In this document: in pieces, positions 27,198-36,988 of the stretch
Layout: every line of letters begins with the position of its first letter
How positions within the stretch are numbered: position 1 is the stretch's first letter
Assembly: GCF_024748615.1 (NCBI RefSeq)
Contig: NZ_CP087168.1
Location: forward strand, 5,270,001 to 5,334,000
From: Pseudomonas sp. B21-048
GTDB lineage: Bacteria; Pseudomonadota; Gammaproteobacteria; Pseudomonadales; Pseudomonadaceae
DNA: 64,000 nucleotides
Reading direction: 5' to 3'
Notes under the pieces: generated by a model
What the model saw: the letters and a program-made list of their open reading frames with translations, nothing else
Databases searched by the model: none
What the model was told of the DNA's origin: nothing
Program-made: the position numbers and the translations under genes

Positions 27198-27241
27198 AAC
27201 CTGTGGCGAGGAGGCTTGTCGGAACGCCGCACCGCCCCGTT

Positions 27242-27352
27242 GATCATTCCCACGCTCTGCGTGGGAATGCAGCCCGGGACGCTCCGCGTCCCTTCCGAAG
27301 CGGACGCGGAGCGTCCATTTGAGGCATTCCCACGCAGAGCGTGGGAACGATC
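27242..27352. repeat. 111-bp palindromic repeat element, copy 2
   Basis: Same element as at 4343, with 29-base terminal inverted repeats (one mismatch, GATCATTCC for GATCGTTCC in the left arm). It lies between the convergent pyrC' and TM2 genes. A separate half REP-type unit (GTGGCGAGGAGGCTTGTCGG) precedes it at about 27203-27222. Confidence 0.92.
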
Positions 27353-27353
27353 A

Positions 27354-27773
27354 TCAGCGGTTCTGCGCGTTGCGAATCGACACCTGGTCATTCAACGTCC
27401 AGAAGTCATATAACACTCCCAGAAAGAACACCCCGCCCGTCACCAGGTACAGCAACCCGCTGATCCATTTTCCCTGATACATCCGGTGCACACCGAACAC
27501 CCCGAGAAACGTCAGCAGAATCCACGCAATGTTGTATTCGATGGGGCCGGCGGTAAAGCGCAGGTCCGCTTCACGATCCATGGCCGGGATCAGGAACACG
27601 TCGATCAGCCAGCCAATACCCAGTAAACCGAGGGTAAAAAACCAGATCGTCCCGGTCACCGGTTTGCCGTAATAGAAGCGATGCGCCCCGGTAAAACCGA
27701 AAATCCACAGCAGGTAACCGATCACTTTGCTGTGTGTGTCTTGCTCTGAAATGGGATGTCGATAGGTGTTCAT
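27354..27773 (-). CDS. TM2-domain membrane protein
   Basis: A 139-residue integral membrane protein with a TM2 domain repeated in part. The first copy reads KVIGYLLWIFGFTGAHRFYYGK followed by GTIWFFTLGLLGIGWLIDVF; the second reads WILLTFLGVFGVHRMYQGKWISG and LLYLVTGGVFFLGVLYDFWTL. The G-x-x-G-x-H-R-x-Y pattern is the TM2 hallmark. Function in bacteria is unknown. It ends one base from repeat copy 2. Confidence 0.88.
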   Translation of the reverse strand: MNTYRHPISEQDTHSKVIGYLLWIFGFTGAHRFYYGKPVTGTIWFFTLGLLGIGWLIDVFLIPAMDREADLRFTAGPIEYNIAWILLTFLGVFGVHRMYQGKWISGLLYLVTGGVFFLGVLYDFWTLNDQVSIRNAQNR

Positions 27774-28023
27774 GGATGACCTCGAATCACACGATAGAGA
27801 AATATTCTTGAATTCTTTGTGACTTTTTTACAGATGACCGACATACGGCAAATGCTACCTTCACTTCTGTCAAAGCCTTGTAATGCCTGACTTTTGTCAG
27901 ACAACTCAGGTCAATTTTGCTGCTTTTTAGTTCCGCGGCCCTCAGTCTGAATCGACCAATGGCCTCGGAAGGGCCAAAAAAGCTGTTATAAAGTTGCGCG
28001 TTCACCCATATGAGCCTTGCCTA

Positions 28024-28644
28024 ATGCGTCCATTTTTCAAGACATGGCTAACCATTTGCCTATTATTGCCCCTGGCCGCCCACGCCACCAATCGTGAGCA
28101 ACGTCTTCCTAACGTTAATGGTTACACCCCAAAATCCCATGTTTCTGCTACTTCGAGCAAAAACAAACAAACAGTAAAACGCTCCAGCCAACTGAGCAGC
28201 GTAAACAGCAAGCTAGTCCCGCCGATGGCGACCAAGGAAAGCAGCAACGTGCTGAGCCGCGCGGTAAACGTGCTCGGTACACCTTATCGTTGGGGTGGCA
28301 GCAGCCCAAGTAAAGGGTTCGATTGCAGCGGTCTGGTGAAATACGCGTTCAACGACGCCACGTTTGACTTGCCCCGTACCTCGAACGCCATGGCCAGTGG
28401 TCATGGCGAGAAAGTCGATCGCAACGATCTGAAACCAGGCGACCTGATTTTCTTCAACATCAAGAGCCGTCGGGTCAATCACGTTGCCATCTACCTGGGC
28501 AACGACCGCTTCATCCACGCACCACGCCGTGGCAAGTCGGTGACCATCGATACCCTGAAGAAACCGTACTGGGAAAGCCATTACGTGGTTGCCAAGCGGG
28601 TCCTGCCGAAAGAACAGAACGCATTGCGGGTTGTTCAGCGTTGA
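28024..28644 (+). CDS. NlpC/P60 family cell-wall peptidase
   Basis: Secreted peptidase of 206 residues likely to cut peptidoglycan stem peptides. A signal peptide (FFKTWLTICLLLPLAAHA) is followed by a Ser/Lys-rich linker (about 25-70) and the NlpC/P60 domain (about 73-200). The catalytic triad is visible: C101 in FDCSGLV, H153 in VNHVAIYLG, H165 in FIHAPRRG. The start at 28024 is chosen because it gives the cleanest signal peptide. The 250-base gap upstream (27774-28023) holds no gene but has small inverted repeats (CTGACTTTTGTCAG at 27887-27900) and a TTATAAA box that may belong to its promoter. Confidence 0.9.
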   Translation: MRPFFKTWLTICLLLPLAAHATNREQRLPNVNGYTPKSHVSATSSKNKQTVKRSSQLSSVNSKLVPPMATKESSNVLSRAVNVLGTPYRWGGSSPSKGFDCSGLVKYAFNDATFDLPRTSNAMASGHGEKVDRNDLKPGDLIFFNIKSRRVNHVAIYLGNDRFIHAPRRGKSVTIDTLKKPYWESHYVVAKRVLPKEQNALRVVQR

Positions 28645-28653
28645 TTCGACACT

Positions 28654-28764
28654 GATCATTCCCACGCTCTGCGTGGGAATGCAGCCCGGGACGCTCCGCG
28701 TCCCCTGCCAAAGCGGACGCGGAGCGTCCATTGAGGCATTCCCACGCAGAGCGTGGGAACGATC
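28654..28764. repeat. 111-bp palindromic repeat element, copy 3
   Basis: Same element again between the convergent NlpC/P60 gene and pilT. Ends are GATCATTCCCACGC and GCGTGGGAACGATC; the centre (CCTGCCAAAGC) differs from other copies. Confidence 0.92.
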
Positions 28765-28773
28765 AACTTCCTG

Positions 28774-29808
28774 TCAGAAGTTATCCGGCGACCGGGCTTT
28801 TTCCCGCGCGTGTTCGCGGCTGATCACGCCCTTGGTCACCAGCTCCTTCAGGCACATATCCAGTGTCTGCATCCCCAGCGACCCTCCGGTCTGAATCGAC
28901 GAATACATCTGCGCCACCTTGTCTTCGCGGATCAGGTTACGGATCGCCGAAGTGCCGAGCATGATTTCGTGCGCGGCAATCCGCCCGCCGCCGATTTTCT
29001 TGATCAACGTCTGCGACACCACCGCCAGCAACGACTCGGAGAGCATTGAACGCACCATCGATTTCTCGTCGCCCGGAAACACGTCCACCACGCGATCGAT
29101 GGTTTTCGCCGCCGACGTGGTGTGCAACGTGCCGAATACCAGGTGACCCGTTTCGGCGGCGGTCAATGCCAGCCGAATCGTCTCCAGGTCACGCATTTCC
29201 CCTACCAGAATCACGTCCGGGTCTTCGCGAAGGGCCGAGCGCAGGGCCGTGGCGAAGCTGCGGGTATCGCGATGGACTTCGCGCTGATTGATCAGGCATT
29301 TGCGCGATTCGTGGACGAACTCGATGGGGTCTTCGATGGTGAGAATGTGGTGATGGCGATGGTTGTTCAGGTAATCGATCATCGCCGCCAGCGTGGTGGA
29401 CTTGCCTGAACCGGTCGGGCCGGTCACCAGCACCAAGCCCCGGGGCGCTTCGGTTATCTTGCGAAACACTTCCCCCATGCCCAGGTCGTCCATGCTCAGG
29501 ACCTTGGACGGGATGGTCCGGAATACCGCCCCCGCACCACGATTCTGGTTGAAGGCATTGACCCGAAAACGCGCCACGCCGGGCACTTCGAAGGAAAAGT
29601 CGGTTTCAAGATGCTTCTCGAAGTCCACTCGCTGGAGGTCGTTCATGATGTCGTAGATCAGCTCATGCACCTCCTTGTGGTCCAGAGCCGGCAGGTTGAT
29701 ACGCCGCACATCGCCGTCGACACGGATCATCGGTGGCAGGCCGGCAGACAGGTGCAGGTCGGACGCGCCCTGTTTGGCGCTGAAAGCCAGCAGCTCAGTG
29801 ATATCCAT
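28774..29808 (-). CDS. pilT: Type IV pilus retraction ATPase PilT
   Basis: Hexameric motor that powers pilus retraction, 344 residues. The start MDITELLAFSAKQGASDLHLS at 29808 is the known family N-terminus; another in-frame ATG lies 4 codons earlier. Motifs include Walker A (VTGPTGSGKSTTLAAMI), the Asp box with TIEDPIEFVH, Walker B (ILVGEMRDLETI), the His box (GHLVFGTLHTTSA) and the C-terminal AIRNLIRE. No pilU follows. It diverges from yggS across 56 bases, as in other pseudomonads. Confidence 0.97.
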   Translation of the reverse strand: MDITELLAFSAKQGASDLHLSAGLPPMIRVDGDVRRINLPALDHKEVHELIYDIMNDLQRVDFEKHLETDFSFEVPGVARFRVNAFNQNRGAGAVFRTIPSKVLSMDDLGMGEVFRKITEAPRGLVLVTGPTGSGKSTTLAAMIDYLNNHRHHHILTIEDPIEFVHESRKCLINQREVHRDTRSFATALRSALREDPDVILVGEMRDLETIRLALTAAETGHLVFGTLHTTSAAKTIDRVVDVFPGDEKSMVRSMLSESLLAVVSQTLIKKIGGGRIAAHEIMLGTSAIRNLIREDKVAQMYSSIQTGGSLGMQTLDMCLKELVTKGVISREHAREKARSPDNF

Positions 29809-29864
29809 AGCGCTCCTCAATTCCAGTAGAATGCCGCGAACCTTCAGACCGCTGGCGCCTCTTG

Positions 29865-30551
29865 ATGTCCACGATAGCAGACAACATCCTTCAGGTTAGT
29901 TCGCGCATCCAGGCAGCGGCCAAAGCTGCCCGTCGCGACGAACACACCATCCAGCTACTGGCCGTGAGCAAGACCAAACCCGCCGAGGCCTTGCGTGAAG
30001 CGTATGCCGCCGGCCTGCGCGATTTTGGCGAGAACTACCTGCAGGAAGCGCTGAGCAAACAGCTCGAATTGGCCGACCTGCCCTTGATCTGGCACTTCAT
30101 CGGCCCCATTCAATCGAACAAGACTCGCGCTATCGCCGAGCATTTCGACTGGGTGCATTCCGTGGATCGCTTGAAAATCGCACAACGCCTGTCCGAACAA
30201 CGCCCTGCCGATTTGCCTCCATTGAACATCTGCATCCAGGTCAACGTCAGTGGTGAAGCCAGCAAGTCCGGCTGCACCCCGGCCGATTTGCCCGCACTGG
30301 CCACTGCCATCAGCGCTCTACCGCATCTGAAATTGCGCGGGCTGATGGCGATTCCTGAGCCGACTGAAGATCGCGCCGCCCAGGATGCAGCCTTTGCTGC
30401 CGTGCAGAGCCTGCAAGCCAGCCTGAATCTGCCACTCGACACACTTTCCATGGGCATGAGCCACGACCTCGAGTCGGCCATTGCCATGGGCGCCACTTGG
30501 GTCCGTATCGGTACGGCCCTGTTTGGTGCCCGCGACTACCACCAGCCTTGA
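29865..30551 (+). CDS. PLP homeostasis protein YggS/PROSC
   Basis: Alanine-racemase-fold PLP-binding protein of 228 residues that manages pyridoxal phosphate supply. The PLP lysine is in LLAVSKTKPAE; other landmarks are FGENYLQEALSK, WHFIGPIQSNKTR and LSMGMSHDLESAIAMGATWVRIGTALFG. An ATG at 29865 is preferred over a TTG one codon upstream. It heads the conserved yggS-proC-yggT-yggU series. Confidence 0.94.
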   Translation: MSTIADNILQVSSRIQAAAKAARRDEHTIQLLAVSKTKPAEALREAYAAGLRDFGENYLQEALSKQLELADLPLIWHFIGPIQSNKTRAIAEHFDWVHSVDRLKIAQRLSEQRPADLPPLNICIQVNVSGEASKSGCTPADLPALATAISALPHLKLRGLMAIPEPTEDRAAQDAAFAAVQSLQASLNLPLDTLSMGMSHDLESAIAMGATWVRIGTALFGARDYHQP

Positions 30552-30587
30552 AACAATGGCTGACACCACTCTTTACAAGGACCTGAC

Positions 30588-31406
30588 ATGAGCAAGACTC
30601 GTATTGCCTTTATCGGTGCCGGCAACATGGCCGCCAGCCTGATCGGCGGCCTGCGCGCCAAAGGTCTGGACGCCGCGCAGATCCGCGCCAGCGATCCGGG
30701 TGAAGAAACCCGTGCCCGCGTGAGCGCCGAACACGGCATCGAAATGTTTGCCGACAACGCCCAAGCCATTGAGGGCGTGGACGTGATCGTGCTGGCGGTC
30801 AAACCCCAGGCGATGAAAACCGTTTGTGAAGCCATTCGCCCAAGCCTCAAGCCGAATCAACTGGTGGTCTCGATTGCGGCCGGCATCACCTGCGCCAGCA
30901 TGAACAACTGGCTTGGCGCCCAGCCTATTGTGCGCTGCATGCCCAACACCCCGGCGCTGCTGCGTCAGGGCGTGAGCGGTTTGTTCGCCACCCGCGAAGT
31001 GAGCGCCGCACAGCGCCAGCAAGCGGAAGAGCTGCTGTCGGCGGTTGGCATCGCCCTGTGGCTGGACGAAGAACAGCAACTGGACGCGGTCACCGCCGTT
31101 TCCGGCTCGGGCCCTGCGTATTTCTTCCTGCTGATCGAAGCCATGACCGCCGCTGGCGTGAAGCTCGGTCTGCCAGCGGACATTGCCGCACAACTGACCG
31201 TGCAAACCGCGTTGGGCGCAGCACACATGGCGGTCGCCAGTGATGTCGACGCGGCAGAATTGCGTCGCCGCGTGACCTCGCCTGCGGGCACCACCGAAGC
31301 GGCGATCAAGTCCTTCCAGGCCGACGGATTCGAAGCCCTGGTCGAAAAAGCACTCGGCGCCGCTGCGCACCGCTCGGCCGAAATGGCCGAGCAACTGGGT
31401 CGCTAA
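30588..31406 (+). CDS. proC: Pyrroline-5-carboxylate reductase
   Basis: Final enzyme of proline synthesis, reducing pyrroline-5-carboxylate with NAD(P)H. The 272 residues begin with the Rossmann motif RIAFIGAGNMAASLIGGL; the signature VTAVSGSGPAYFFLLIEAM and SPAGTTEAAIKSF are intact. It lies 36 bases downstream of yggS and 25 bases upstream of yggT, most likely in one transcript. Confidence 0.97.
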   Translation: MSKTRIAFIGAGNMAASLIGGLRAKGLDAAQIRASDPGEETRARVSAEHGIEMFADNAQAIEGVDVIVLAVKPQAMKTVCEAIRPSLKPNQLVVSIAAGITCASMNNWLGAQPIVRCMPNTPALLRQGVSGLFATREVSAAQRQQAEELLSAVGIALWLDEEQQLDAVTAVSGSGPAYFFLLIEAMTAAGVKLGLPADIAAQLTVQTALGAAHMAVASDVDAAELRRRVTSPAGTTEAAIKSFQADGFEALVEKALGAAAHRSAEMAEQLGR

Positions 31407-31431
31407 TCAGCTCTTACAAAGGAATTCAACG

Positions 31432-32019
31432 ATGCTCGGACTCAATGACGCTGCCATTTTCATAATCAAGACCTTGGGCAGCCTGTACCTGCTGATCGTG
31501 CTGTTGCGCTTCATTCTGCAATTGGTTCGGGCGAATTTTTACAACCCGCTCTGCCAGTTCATCGTGAAGGCCACTCAACCGCTGCTCAAGCCTCTGCGCC
31601 GGGTAATCCCGAGCATGTTCGGGCTGGACATGTCGTCACTGGTACTGGCGCTGATCGTGCAGATGGTGCTAATAGCCGTCATCCTGCTGCTCAAAGGCTT
31701 CGAGGTCGATTTGCTGCTTTTGGTGCCTTGGGCATTGATCGCAATCTTCTCGCTGTTTCTGAGTGTGCTGTTCTACGCAATGATCATCAGTGTGATTCTG
31801 TCCTGGGTCGCCCCGGGCAGCCACAATCCGGGCGCAGAACTGGTCGCGCAGATTACTGAACCGGTACTCGCCCCGTTCCGCCGGATCATTCCAAACCTGG
31901 GCGGCCTCGACATCTCGCCGATCTTCGCGTTTATCGCGATCCAGCTGGTGCAAAGCTGGCTGATCCCACGTCTTGCGTACTATGCCCTCATGCCTCAGGG
32001 ACTGCTCGGGCTGATCTGA
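31432..32019 (+). CDS. YggT family membrane protein
   Basis: Integral membrane protein of 195 residues with two related YggT repeats, each a pair of helices followed by a loop of type P-x-L-x-P-x-R-R-x-I-P: first LLKPLRRVIPSMFGLDMSS, then VLAPFRRIIPNLGGLDISP. The function is not well known; linked in other bacteria to osmotic or cell-division phenotypes. Its stop overlaps the next start by one base. Confidence 0.92.
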   Translation: MLGLNDAAIFIIKTLGSLYLLIVLLRFILQLVRANFYNPLCQFIVKATQPLLKPLRRVIPSMFGLDMSSLVLALIVQMVLIAVILLLKGFEVDLLLLVPWALIAIFSLFLSVLFYAMIISVILSWVAPGSHNPGAELVAQITEPVLAPFRRIIPNLGGLDISPIFAFIAIQLVQSWLIPRLAYYALMPQGLLGLI

Positions 32020-32315
32020 TGAGCTACTTTCGCTGGGACGGTGATGATCTGATTCTGGAATGTCACCTGCAACCGGCGGCCCGCAGCGATGATTTCTGCG
32101 GGCTGCATGGCGATCGATTAAAGATTCGCCTGACGGCGCCACCGGTTGAAGGCAAGGCCAATGCGTACCTGATGGCATTTTTGGCCAAGGCGTTCGGGGT
32201 TTCCAAGAGTCAGGTGAGTTTGATCAGCGGAGAGCTGAACCGGCAGAAGCGGGTGCGGATTTGTTCGCCGAAGAAGCTGCCGGATTTGCCCGATCTGGTG
32301 CGCCCATCAGGTTGA
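32019..32315 (+). CDS. DUF167/YggU family protein
   Basis: A 98-residue soluble protein of the YggU family. Landmarks are LECHLQPAARSDDF, RLKIRLTAPPVEGKANAYLMAFLAK and QVSLISGELNRQKRVRI, the family core. Translationally coupled to yggT. Function unknown. Repeat copy 4 begins 5 bases after the stop. Confidence 0.92.
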   Translation: MSYFRWDGDDLILECHLQPAARSDDFCGLHGDRLKIRLTAPPVEGKANAYLMAFLAKAFGVSKSQVSLISGELNRQKRVRICSPKKLPDLPDLVRPSG

Positions 32316-32320
32316 CCTAT

Positions 32321-32430
32321 GATCGTTCCCACGCTTCGCGTGGGAATGCAGTCCGGGACGCTCCGCGTCCCTGCCCAAGCGGACGCAGAGCGTCCATTGA
32401 GGCATTCCCACGCGGAGCGTGGTAACGATC
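32321..32430. repeat. 110-bp palindromic repeat element, copy 4
   Basis: The only full copy lying between co-directional genes (yggU and metX). The right arm has one change (GTGGTAACGATC). The symmetry extends into the flanks: GACCTAT before and ATAGGTC after, so the inverted repeat is longer here than in other copies. Confidence 0.92.
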
Positions 32431-32500
32431 ATAGGTCGTCGCTTGCTGCTACGGGCAGCGGTCTTTAGACTTACGCCTCATTTCAATGAGAGCAGGGTCG

Positions 32501-33640
32501 ATGCCAGCTGCCTTCCCCCCCGATTCTGTTGGTCTAGTGACGCCGCAAGTGGCGCACTTCAGTGAACCCCTGGCCTTGGCCTGCGGACGTTCGCTGCCCG
32601 CTTATGACCTGATCTACGAAACCTACGGCACGCTGAACACTACGGCGAGCAACGCCGTGCTGATCTGCCACGCCTTGTCCGGTCACCATCACGCCGCCGG
32701 CTTCCACAGCCCCAACGACCGCAAACCCGGTTGGTGGGACAGCTGCATCGGCCCCGGCAAGCCGATCGACACCAACAAGTTCTTCGTGGTCAGCCTGAAT
32801 AATCTCGGCGGATGCAACGGTTCCACCGGCCCCAGCAGCATCAATCCGGAAACCGGCAAGCCATTCGGTGCCGATTTCCCGGTCCTGACCGTGGAAGACT
32901 GGGTGCACAGCCAGGCGCGTCTCGCCGACTTGCTCGGCATTCGCCAATGGGCGGCGGTGATCGGCGGCAGCCTCGGCGGCATGCAAGCCTTGCAGTGGAC
33001 CATCACCTACCCGGACCGCGTACGGCACTGCCTGGCGATCGCTTCGGCACCGAAACTGTCGGCACAGAACATCGCGTTCAACGAAGTCGCCCGCCAGGCA
33101 ATCCTCACCGACCCGGAATTCCACGGCGGCTCGTTCCAGGAAGCGGGCGTGATCCCCAAGCGCGGGCTGATGCTGGCGCGAATGGTCGGGCACATCACGT
33201 ACCTGTCCGACGACTCCATGGGCGAGAAATTCGGTCGCGGCCTGAAGAGCGAAAAGCTTAACTACGACTTCCACAGCGTCGAGTTCCAGGTCGAAAGCTA
33301 CCTGCGGTATCAGGGCGAGGAGTTTTCCGGACGTTTCGACGCCAACACCTACCTGCTGATGACCAAGGCGCTGGACTACTTCGACCCGGCGGCGAACTTC
33401 GACGATGACCTGGCGAAAACCTTCGCCGGCGCCACGGCCAGGTTCTGCGTGATGTCTTTCACCACGGACTGGCGCTTCTCCCCTGCCCGCTCGCGGGAAC
33501 TGGTCGACGCGCTGATGGCGGCCAGAAAAGATGTCTGCTACCTGGAGATCGATGCCCCGCAAGGCCACGACGCCTTCCTGATTCCGATCCCGCGTTATTT
33601 GCAGGCTTTCAGCAATTACATGAACCGTATAGCGTTTTGA
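32501..33640 (+). CDS. metX: Homoserine O-acyltransferase (succinyltransferase in pseudomonads)
   Basis: Alpha/beta-hydrolase-fold enzyme that acylates homoserine in methionine synthesis, 379 residues, the same length as in P. aeruginosa. Start [16 protein letters not shown] at 32501; an ATG 5 codons earlier is possible but non-canonical. The nucleophile lies in [13 protein letters not shown], with the acid/histidine part in [13 protein letters not shown]. The MetX fold is shared by acetyl and succinyl enzymes; succinyl specificity is inferred from the genus. It is 7 bases ahead of metW. Confidence 0.93.
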   Translation: MPAAFPPDSVGLVTPQVAHFSEPLALACGRSLPAYDLIYETYGTLNTTASNAVLICHALSGHHHAAGFHSPNDRKPGWWDSCIGPGKPIDTNKFFVVSLNNLGGCNGSTGPSSINPETGKPFGADFPVLTVEDWVHSQARLADLLGIRQWAAVIGGSLGGMQALQWTITYPDRVRHCLAIASAPKLSAQNIAFNEVARQAILTDPEFHGGSFQEAGVIPKRGLMLARMVGHITYLSDDSMGEKFGRGLKSEKLNYDFHSVEFQVESYLRYQGEEFSGRFDANTYLLMTKALDYFDPAANFDDDLAKTFAGATARFCVMSFTTDWRFSPARSRELVDALMAARKDVCYLEIDAPQGHDAFLIPIPRYLQAFSNYMNRIAF

Positions 33641-33647
33641 GGAAGAC

Positions 33648-34268
33648 ATGAGAGCCGATCTGGAAATCATCCAGGAATGGATCCCCGCCGGCAGCCGCGT
33701 GCTCGACCTCGGTTGCGGTGACGGCGAGCTGCTGACCTGGCTGCGTGACCACAAACAGGTCACCGGCTATGGCCTGGAAAACGACCCGGACAATATTGCC
33801 GAGTGCGTGGCCAAGGGCATCAACGTCATCGAGCAGGACCTGGACAAGGGCCTGGGCAACTTCGCCAGCAACAGCTTCGACATCGTGGTCATGACCCAGG
33901 CCCTGCAAGCGGTGCATTACCCGGACAAGATCCTCGACGAAATGCTGCGGGTTGGTCGCCAGTGCATCATCACCTTCCCCAACTTCGGTCACTGGCGCTG
34001 CCGCTGGTACCTGGCGAGCAAGGGCCGGATGCCGGTTTCGGAGTTTCTGCCGTACACCTGGTACAACACGCCGAACATCCACTTCTGCACCTTCGAAGAC
34101 TTTGAAGCGCTGTGTCGCGAACGTGAAGCCAAGGTCATTGATCGACTTGCCGTGGATCAACAGCATCGGCACGGGTGGGCCAGTAAGCTATGGCCTAATC
34201 TGTTAGGTGAGATCGGTATCTATCGCGTCAGCAGCCCCGGTCTGCCGGACCACAAGGTCGCGGTCTGA
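33648..34268 (+). CDS. metW: MetW, methionine biosynthesis protein
   Basis: SAM-methyltransferase-fold protein of 206 residues required with MetX for homoserine acylation in many proteobacteria. Motif I is GSRVLDLGCGDGELL; other segments are FDIVVMTQALQAVHYP and CIITFPNFGHWRCR. It directly follows metX, the invariant pairing. Confidence 0.95.
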   Translation: MRADLEIIQEWIPAGSRVLDLGCGDGELLTWLRDHKQVTGYGLENDPDNIAECVAKGINVIEQDLDKGLGNFASNSFDIVVMTQALQAVHYPDKILDEMLRVGRQCIITFPNFGHWRCRWYLASKGRMPVSEFLPYTWYNTPNIHFCTFEDFEALCREREAKVIDRLAVDQQHRHGWASKLWPNLLGEIGIYRVSSPGLPDHKVAV

Positions 34269-34294
34269 ATCACGACACTTCGAGGAGAACGATC

Positions 34295-34729
34295 ATGGGT
34301 CGTCTAGCGCTGTTTTTACTTACTGCCTGCCTGAGCGTCACCGCCATGGCCGCCGATGTCATCAAGGGCGAGCGCAAGGAAACCTTTGGCGATGTGACGG
34401 TGCATTACAACACCTTCAATTCCACCTTCCTGACACCGGAGATCGCTAAAGCGGCCGAGTTGAACCGCAGCAAAAATCAGGGCGTGATCAACGTCTCGGT
34501 ACTCAAGGAAGGTAAACCACAGACGGCCCAAGTCAGCGGTACGGTCAAAGACCTGACCAGCCAAAGCATCCCGCTGAAGTTCAAACAGATCACTGAAACA
34601 GGCGCGGTGTACTACATCGCCCAGTTCCCGGTGGATCAGCAGGAAATCCGCACCTTCAAGATCGATGTTAAAACCGGCGACAAAACCAACACCATCAATT
34701 TCCAGCAAGAGCTTTTCCCCGGCCAATGA
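34295..34729 (+). CDS. DUF4426 periplasmic protein
   Basis: A 144-residue exported protein with signal peptide [19 protein letters not shown]. The mature part ([27 protein letters not shown], then [18 protein letters not shown]) matches the DUF4426 family found next to metW in pseudomonads. Function unknown. Its stop overlaps the start of rdgB. Confidence 0.88.
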   Translation: MGRLALFLLTACLSVTAMAADVIKGERKETFGDVTVHYNTFNSTFLTPEIAKAAELNRSKNQGVINVSVLKEGKPQTAQVSGTVKDLTSQSIPLKFKQITETGAVYYIAQFPVDQQEIRTFKIDVKTGDKTNTINFQQELFPGQ

Positions 34730-35322
34730 TGAATTTCACCCAACTCGTACTGGCCAGCCATAACGCCGGCAAACTCAAGGAACTCCAGGCCATGCTCGGC
34801 GAATCGGTGCACTTGCGCTCGATCGGCGAGTTCAGCAGCGTCGAGCCTGAAGAAACCGGCTTGTCGTTCGTCGAGAACGCCATTCTCAAGGCCCGCAATG
34901 CCTCGCGCATTTCCGGCCTGCCGGCCTTGGCCGACGATTCCGGGCTGGCGGTGGATTTCCTCGGCGGTGCACCGGGTATCTATTCGGCGCGTTATGCCGA
35001 CGGCAACGGCGATGCGGCGAACAACGCCAAACTGCTCGACGTCTTGAAAGACGTGCCCGAAGCCGAGCGCGGCGCGCAGTTCGTCTGCGTGCTGGCATTG
35101 GTGCGTCATGCCGACGATCCGTTGCCGATCCTCTGCGAAGGCCTGTGGCATGGGCGCATCCTGACCCAGGCCAGCGGTGAGCATGGTTTTGGCTACGATC
35201 CGCTGTTCTGGGTGCCGGAACGCGAATGCTCCAGCGCCGAACTGAGCCCGAGCGAAAAGAACCAGATCAGCCACCGCGCCCGTGCAACGGATCTGCTGCG
35301 CCAGCGTCTGGGCCTGAAATGA
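34726..35322 (+). CDS. rdgB: dITP/XTP pyrophosphatase RdgB
   Basis: House-cleaning enzyme that hydrolyses non-canonical purine triphosphates, 198 residues. Motifs are [38 protein letters not shown] and [13 protein letters not shown], with the C-terminal [11 protein letters not shown]. Two adjacent ATG codons (34726 and 34729) are possible starts. It overlaps the DUF4426 stop by 4 bases and hemW by 4 bases. Confidence 0.95.
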   Translation: MMNFTQLVLASHNAGKLKELQAMLGESVHLRSIGEFSSVEPEETGLSFVENAILKARNASRISGLPALADDSGLAVDFLGGAPGIYSARYADGNGDAANNAKLLDVLKDVPEAERGAQFVCVLALVRHADDPLPILCEGLWHGRILTQASGEHGFGYDPLFWVPERECSSAELSPSEKNQISHRARATDLLRQRLGLK

Positions 35323-36524
35323 CCCATGACTCGTCCGCGTCGCCGCTGATCTTCGGCGGCGCCGCACAATCACCTCGAGCGCCCTTGCCCGTGCTGCCGC
35401 CTCTGGCGCTGTACATCCACATCCCGTGGTGTGTACGCAAATGCCCTTATTGCGACTTCAACTCCCACACCGCCAGCCCCGTATTGCCGGAAGAAGAATA
35501 TGTCGACGCCTTGCTGGCCGACCTCGATCAGGACCTGCATGCGGTCTATGGCCGCAAACTGAGTTCGATCTTCTTCGGTGGCGGTACGCCGAGCCTGTTC
35601 AGTGCTGATGCGCTGGGCCGTTTGCTCAAGGGCGTCGAGCAACGTATTCCGTTTGCCAGTGACATTGAAATCACCCTGGAAGCCAACCCCGGAACGTTTG
35701 AGCAGGAAAAATTTCGTGCCTACCGGGCACTGGGCATCAATCGCCTGTCGATCGGCACCCAGAGCTTTCAGGAAGAGAAACTCAAGGCCCTGGGACGGAT
35801 TCACAACGGTGATGAAGCCGTGCGTGCCGCCGGCATGGCCCGTCAGGCCGGCTTCGACAACTTCAATCTGGACCTGATGCATGGTTTGCCCGATCAGTCC
35901 TTGGACGATGCCCTGAACGACCTGCGCCAGGCCATTGCCCTGAAGCCGACGCACCTGTCCTGGTATCAGCTGACGCTGGAACCGAACACGGTGTTCTGGA
36001 ACCAGCCGCCGACGCTGCCGGAAGACGACACCCTGTGGGATATTCAAGAGGCCGGTCAGGCGCTGTTGGCCGAACACGGTTACGCACAATACGAAGTCTC
36101 GGCCTATGCCCTGCCCGGTCGTCCGGCACGGCATAACCTCAATTACTGGAGTTTCGGCGACTTCATCGGCATCGGTGCCGGGGCTCACGGCAAGCTCAGC
36201 CATCCGGATGGGCGCATCGTGCGCACCTGGAAGACCCGCCTGCCGAAGGACTACCTCAACCCGGCCAAAAGCTTTCAGGCCGGCGAGAAAGCCCTGACCA
36301 ACGAAGAGCTGCCGTTCGAGTTCCTGATGAACGCCTTGCGCCTGACCGAGGGCGTCGAAGCGCGATTGTATCCAGAGCGTACCGGGCTGCCCCTGGAAAG
36401 CCTCGCCGAAGGCCGCCGCGAAGCCGAACAAAGTGGCTTGTTGCAGGTCGAACCGTCACGTCTGGCGGCCACGCTGCGCGGACAACTCTTTCTCAATGAC
36501 TTGCTGCAGAATTTTCTGACATAA
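35319..36524 (+). CDS. hemW: Radical SAM protein HemW (heme chaperone-like)
   Basis: Member of the HemN/HemW radical SAM family, 401 residues. The cluster motif is [11 protein letters not shown] (C-x3-C-x2-C), and the segment [15 protein letters not shown] is conserved. The additional N-terminal cysteine of true HemN (C-x2-C-x-C pattern) is absent, so the protein is more likely the heme-trafficking HemW than the coproporphyrinogen oxidase. ATG at 35319 overlaps the rdgB stop. A long N-terminal lead of about 20 residues precedes the domain. Confidence 0.92.
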   Translation: MTHDSSASPLIFGGAAQSPRAPLPVLPPLALYIHIPWCVRKCPYCDFNSHTASPVLPEEEYVDALLADLDQDLHAVYGRKLSSIFFGGGTPSLFSADALGRLLKGVEQRIPFASDIEITLEANPGTFEQEKFRAYRALGINRLSIGTQSFQEEKLKALGRIHNGDEAVRAAGMARQAGFDNFNLDLMHGLPDQSLDDALNDLRQAIALKPTHLSWYQLTLEPNTVFWNQPPTLPEDDTLWDIQEAGQALLAEHGYAQYEVSAYALPGRPARHNLNYWSFGDFIGIGAGAHGKLSHPDGRIVRTWKTRLPKDYLNPAKSFQAGEKALTNEELPFEFLMNALRLTEGVEARLYPERTGLPLESLAEGRREAEQSGLLQVEPSRLAATLRGQLFLNDLLQNFLT

Positions 36525-36533
36525 GGAAATCGA

Positions 36534-36857
36534 ATGGATCTGGTACTCGACCTGCTCGCCACCGTGTCCCGCTGGAGCCGTAGCAACCTGTCGGAAATCT
36601 CTCTGGCGCTGGTGGGATGCTTGCTGGTGCTGTTTGGCGCCGACATCAAAGGCTGGGTCGACCAACGCTTGGGCAGCATCGCCGGCGCCTTGCGCGTCCC
36701 GCTGATGGCCCTGCTGTGCATGGTCGGCAGCGGCGTGGCGCTGATCTATGCCACGCCATGGATCATCAAAGGCCTGAGCCAGTTCAACAACTACAGCCTG
36801 GCACCGGTGCTATTGGTGGTGCTGGTGCTCATCGGTGTCGTAGCCGACCGCCGCTGA
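36534..36857 (+). CDS. DUF3392 inner-membrane protein
   Basis: A 107-residue membrane protein with three hydrophobic stretches: LSEISLALVGCLLVLFGADI, VPLMALLCMVGSGVALIYA and YSLAPVLLVVLVLIGVVA. It matches the DUF3392 family found after hemW in gamma-proteobacteria. Function unknown. It starts 9 bases past hemW. Confidence 0.88.
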   Translation: MDLVLDLLATVSRWSRSNLSEISLALVGCLLVLFGADIKGWVDQRLGSIAGALRVPLMALLCMVGSGVALIYATPWIIKGLSQFNNYSLAPVLLVVLVLIGVVADRR

Positions 36858-36865
36858 GGACTGAC

Positions 36866-36976
36866 GATCGTTCCCACGCTCTGCATGGGAATGCAGCCAG
36901 GGACGCTCCGCGTCCCATTCAGAGCCGAACGCGGAGCGTCCGTTGAGGCATTCCCACGCGGAGCGTGGGAACGATC
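36866..36976. repeat. 111-bp palindromic repeat element, copy 5
   Basis: Same element between the convergent DUF3392 gene and trmB. The arms differ slightly (CTCTGCATGGGAATGC on the left, GCATTCCCACGCGGAGCGTG on the right), so the pairing of the arms has two mismatches. Confidence 0.92.
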
Positions 36977-36988
36977 ATTGCGCATCGC

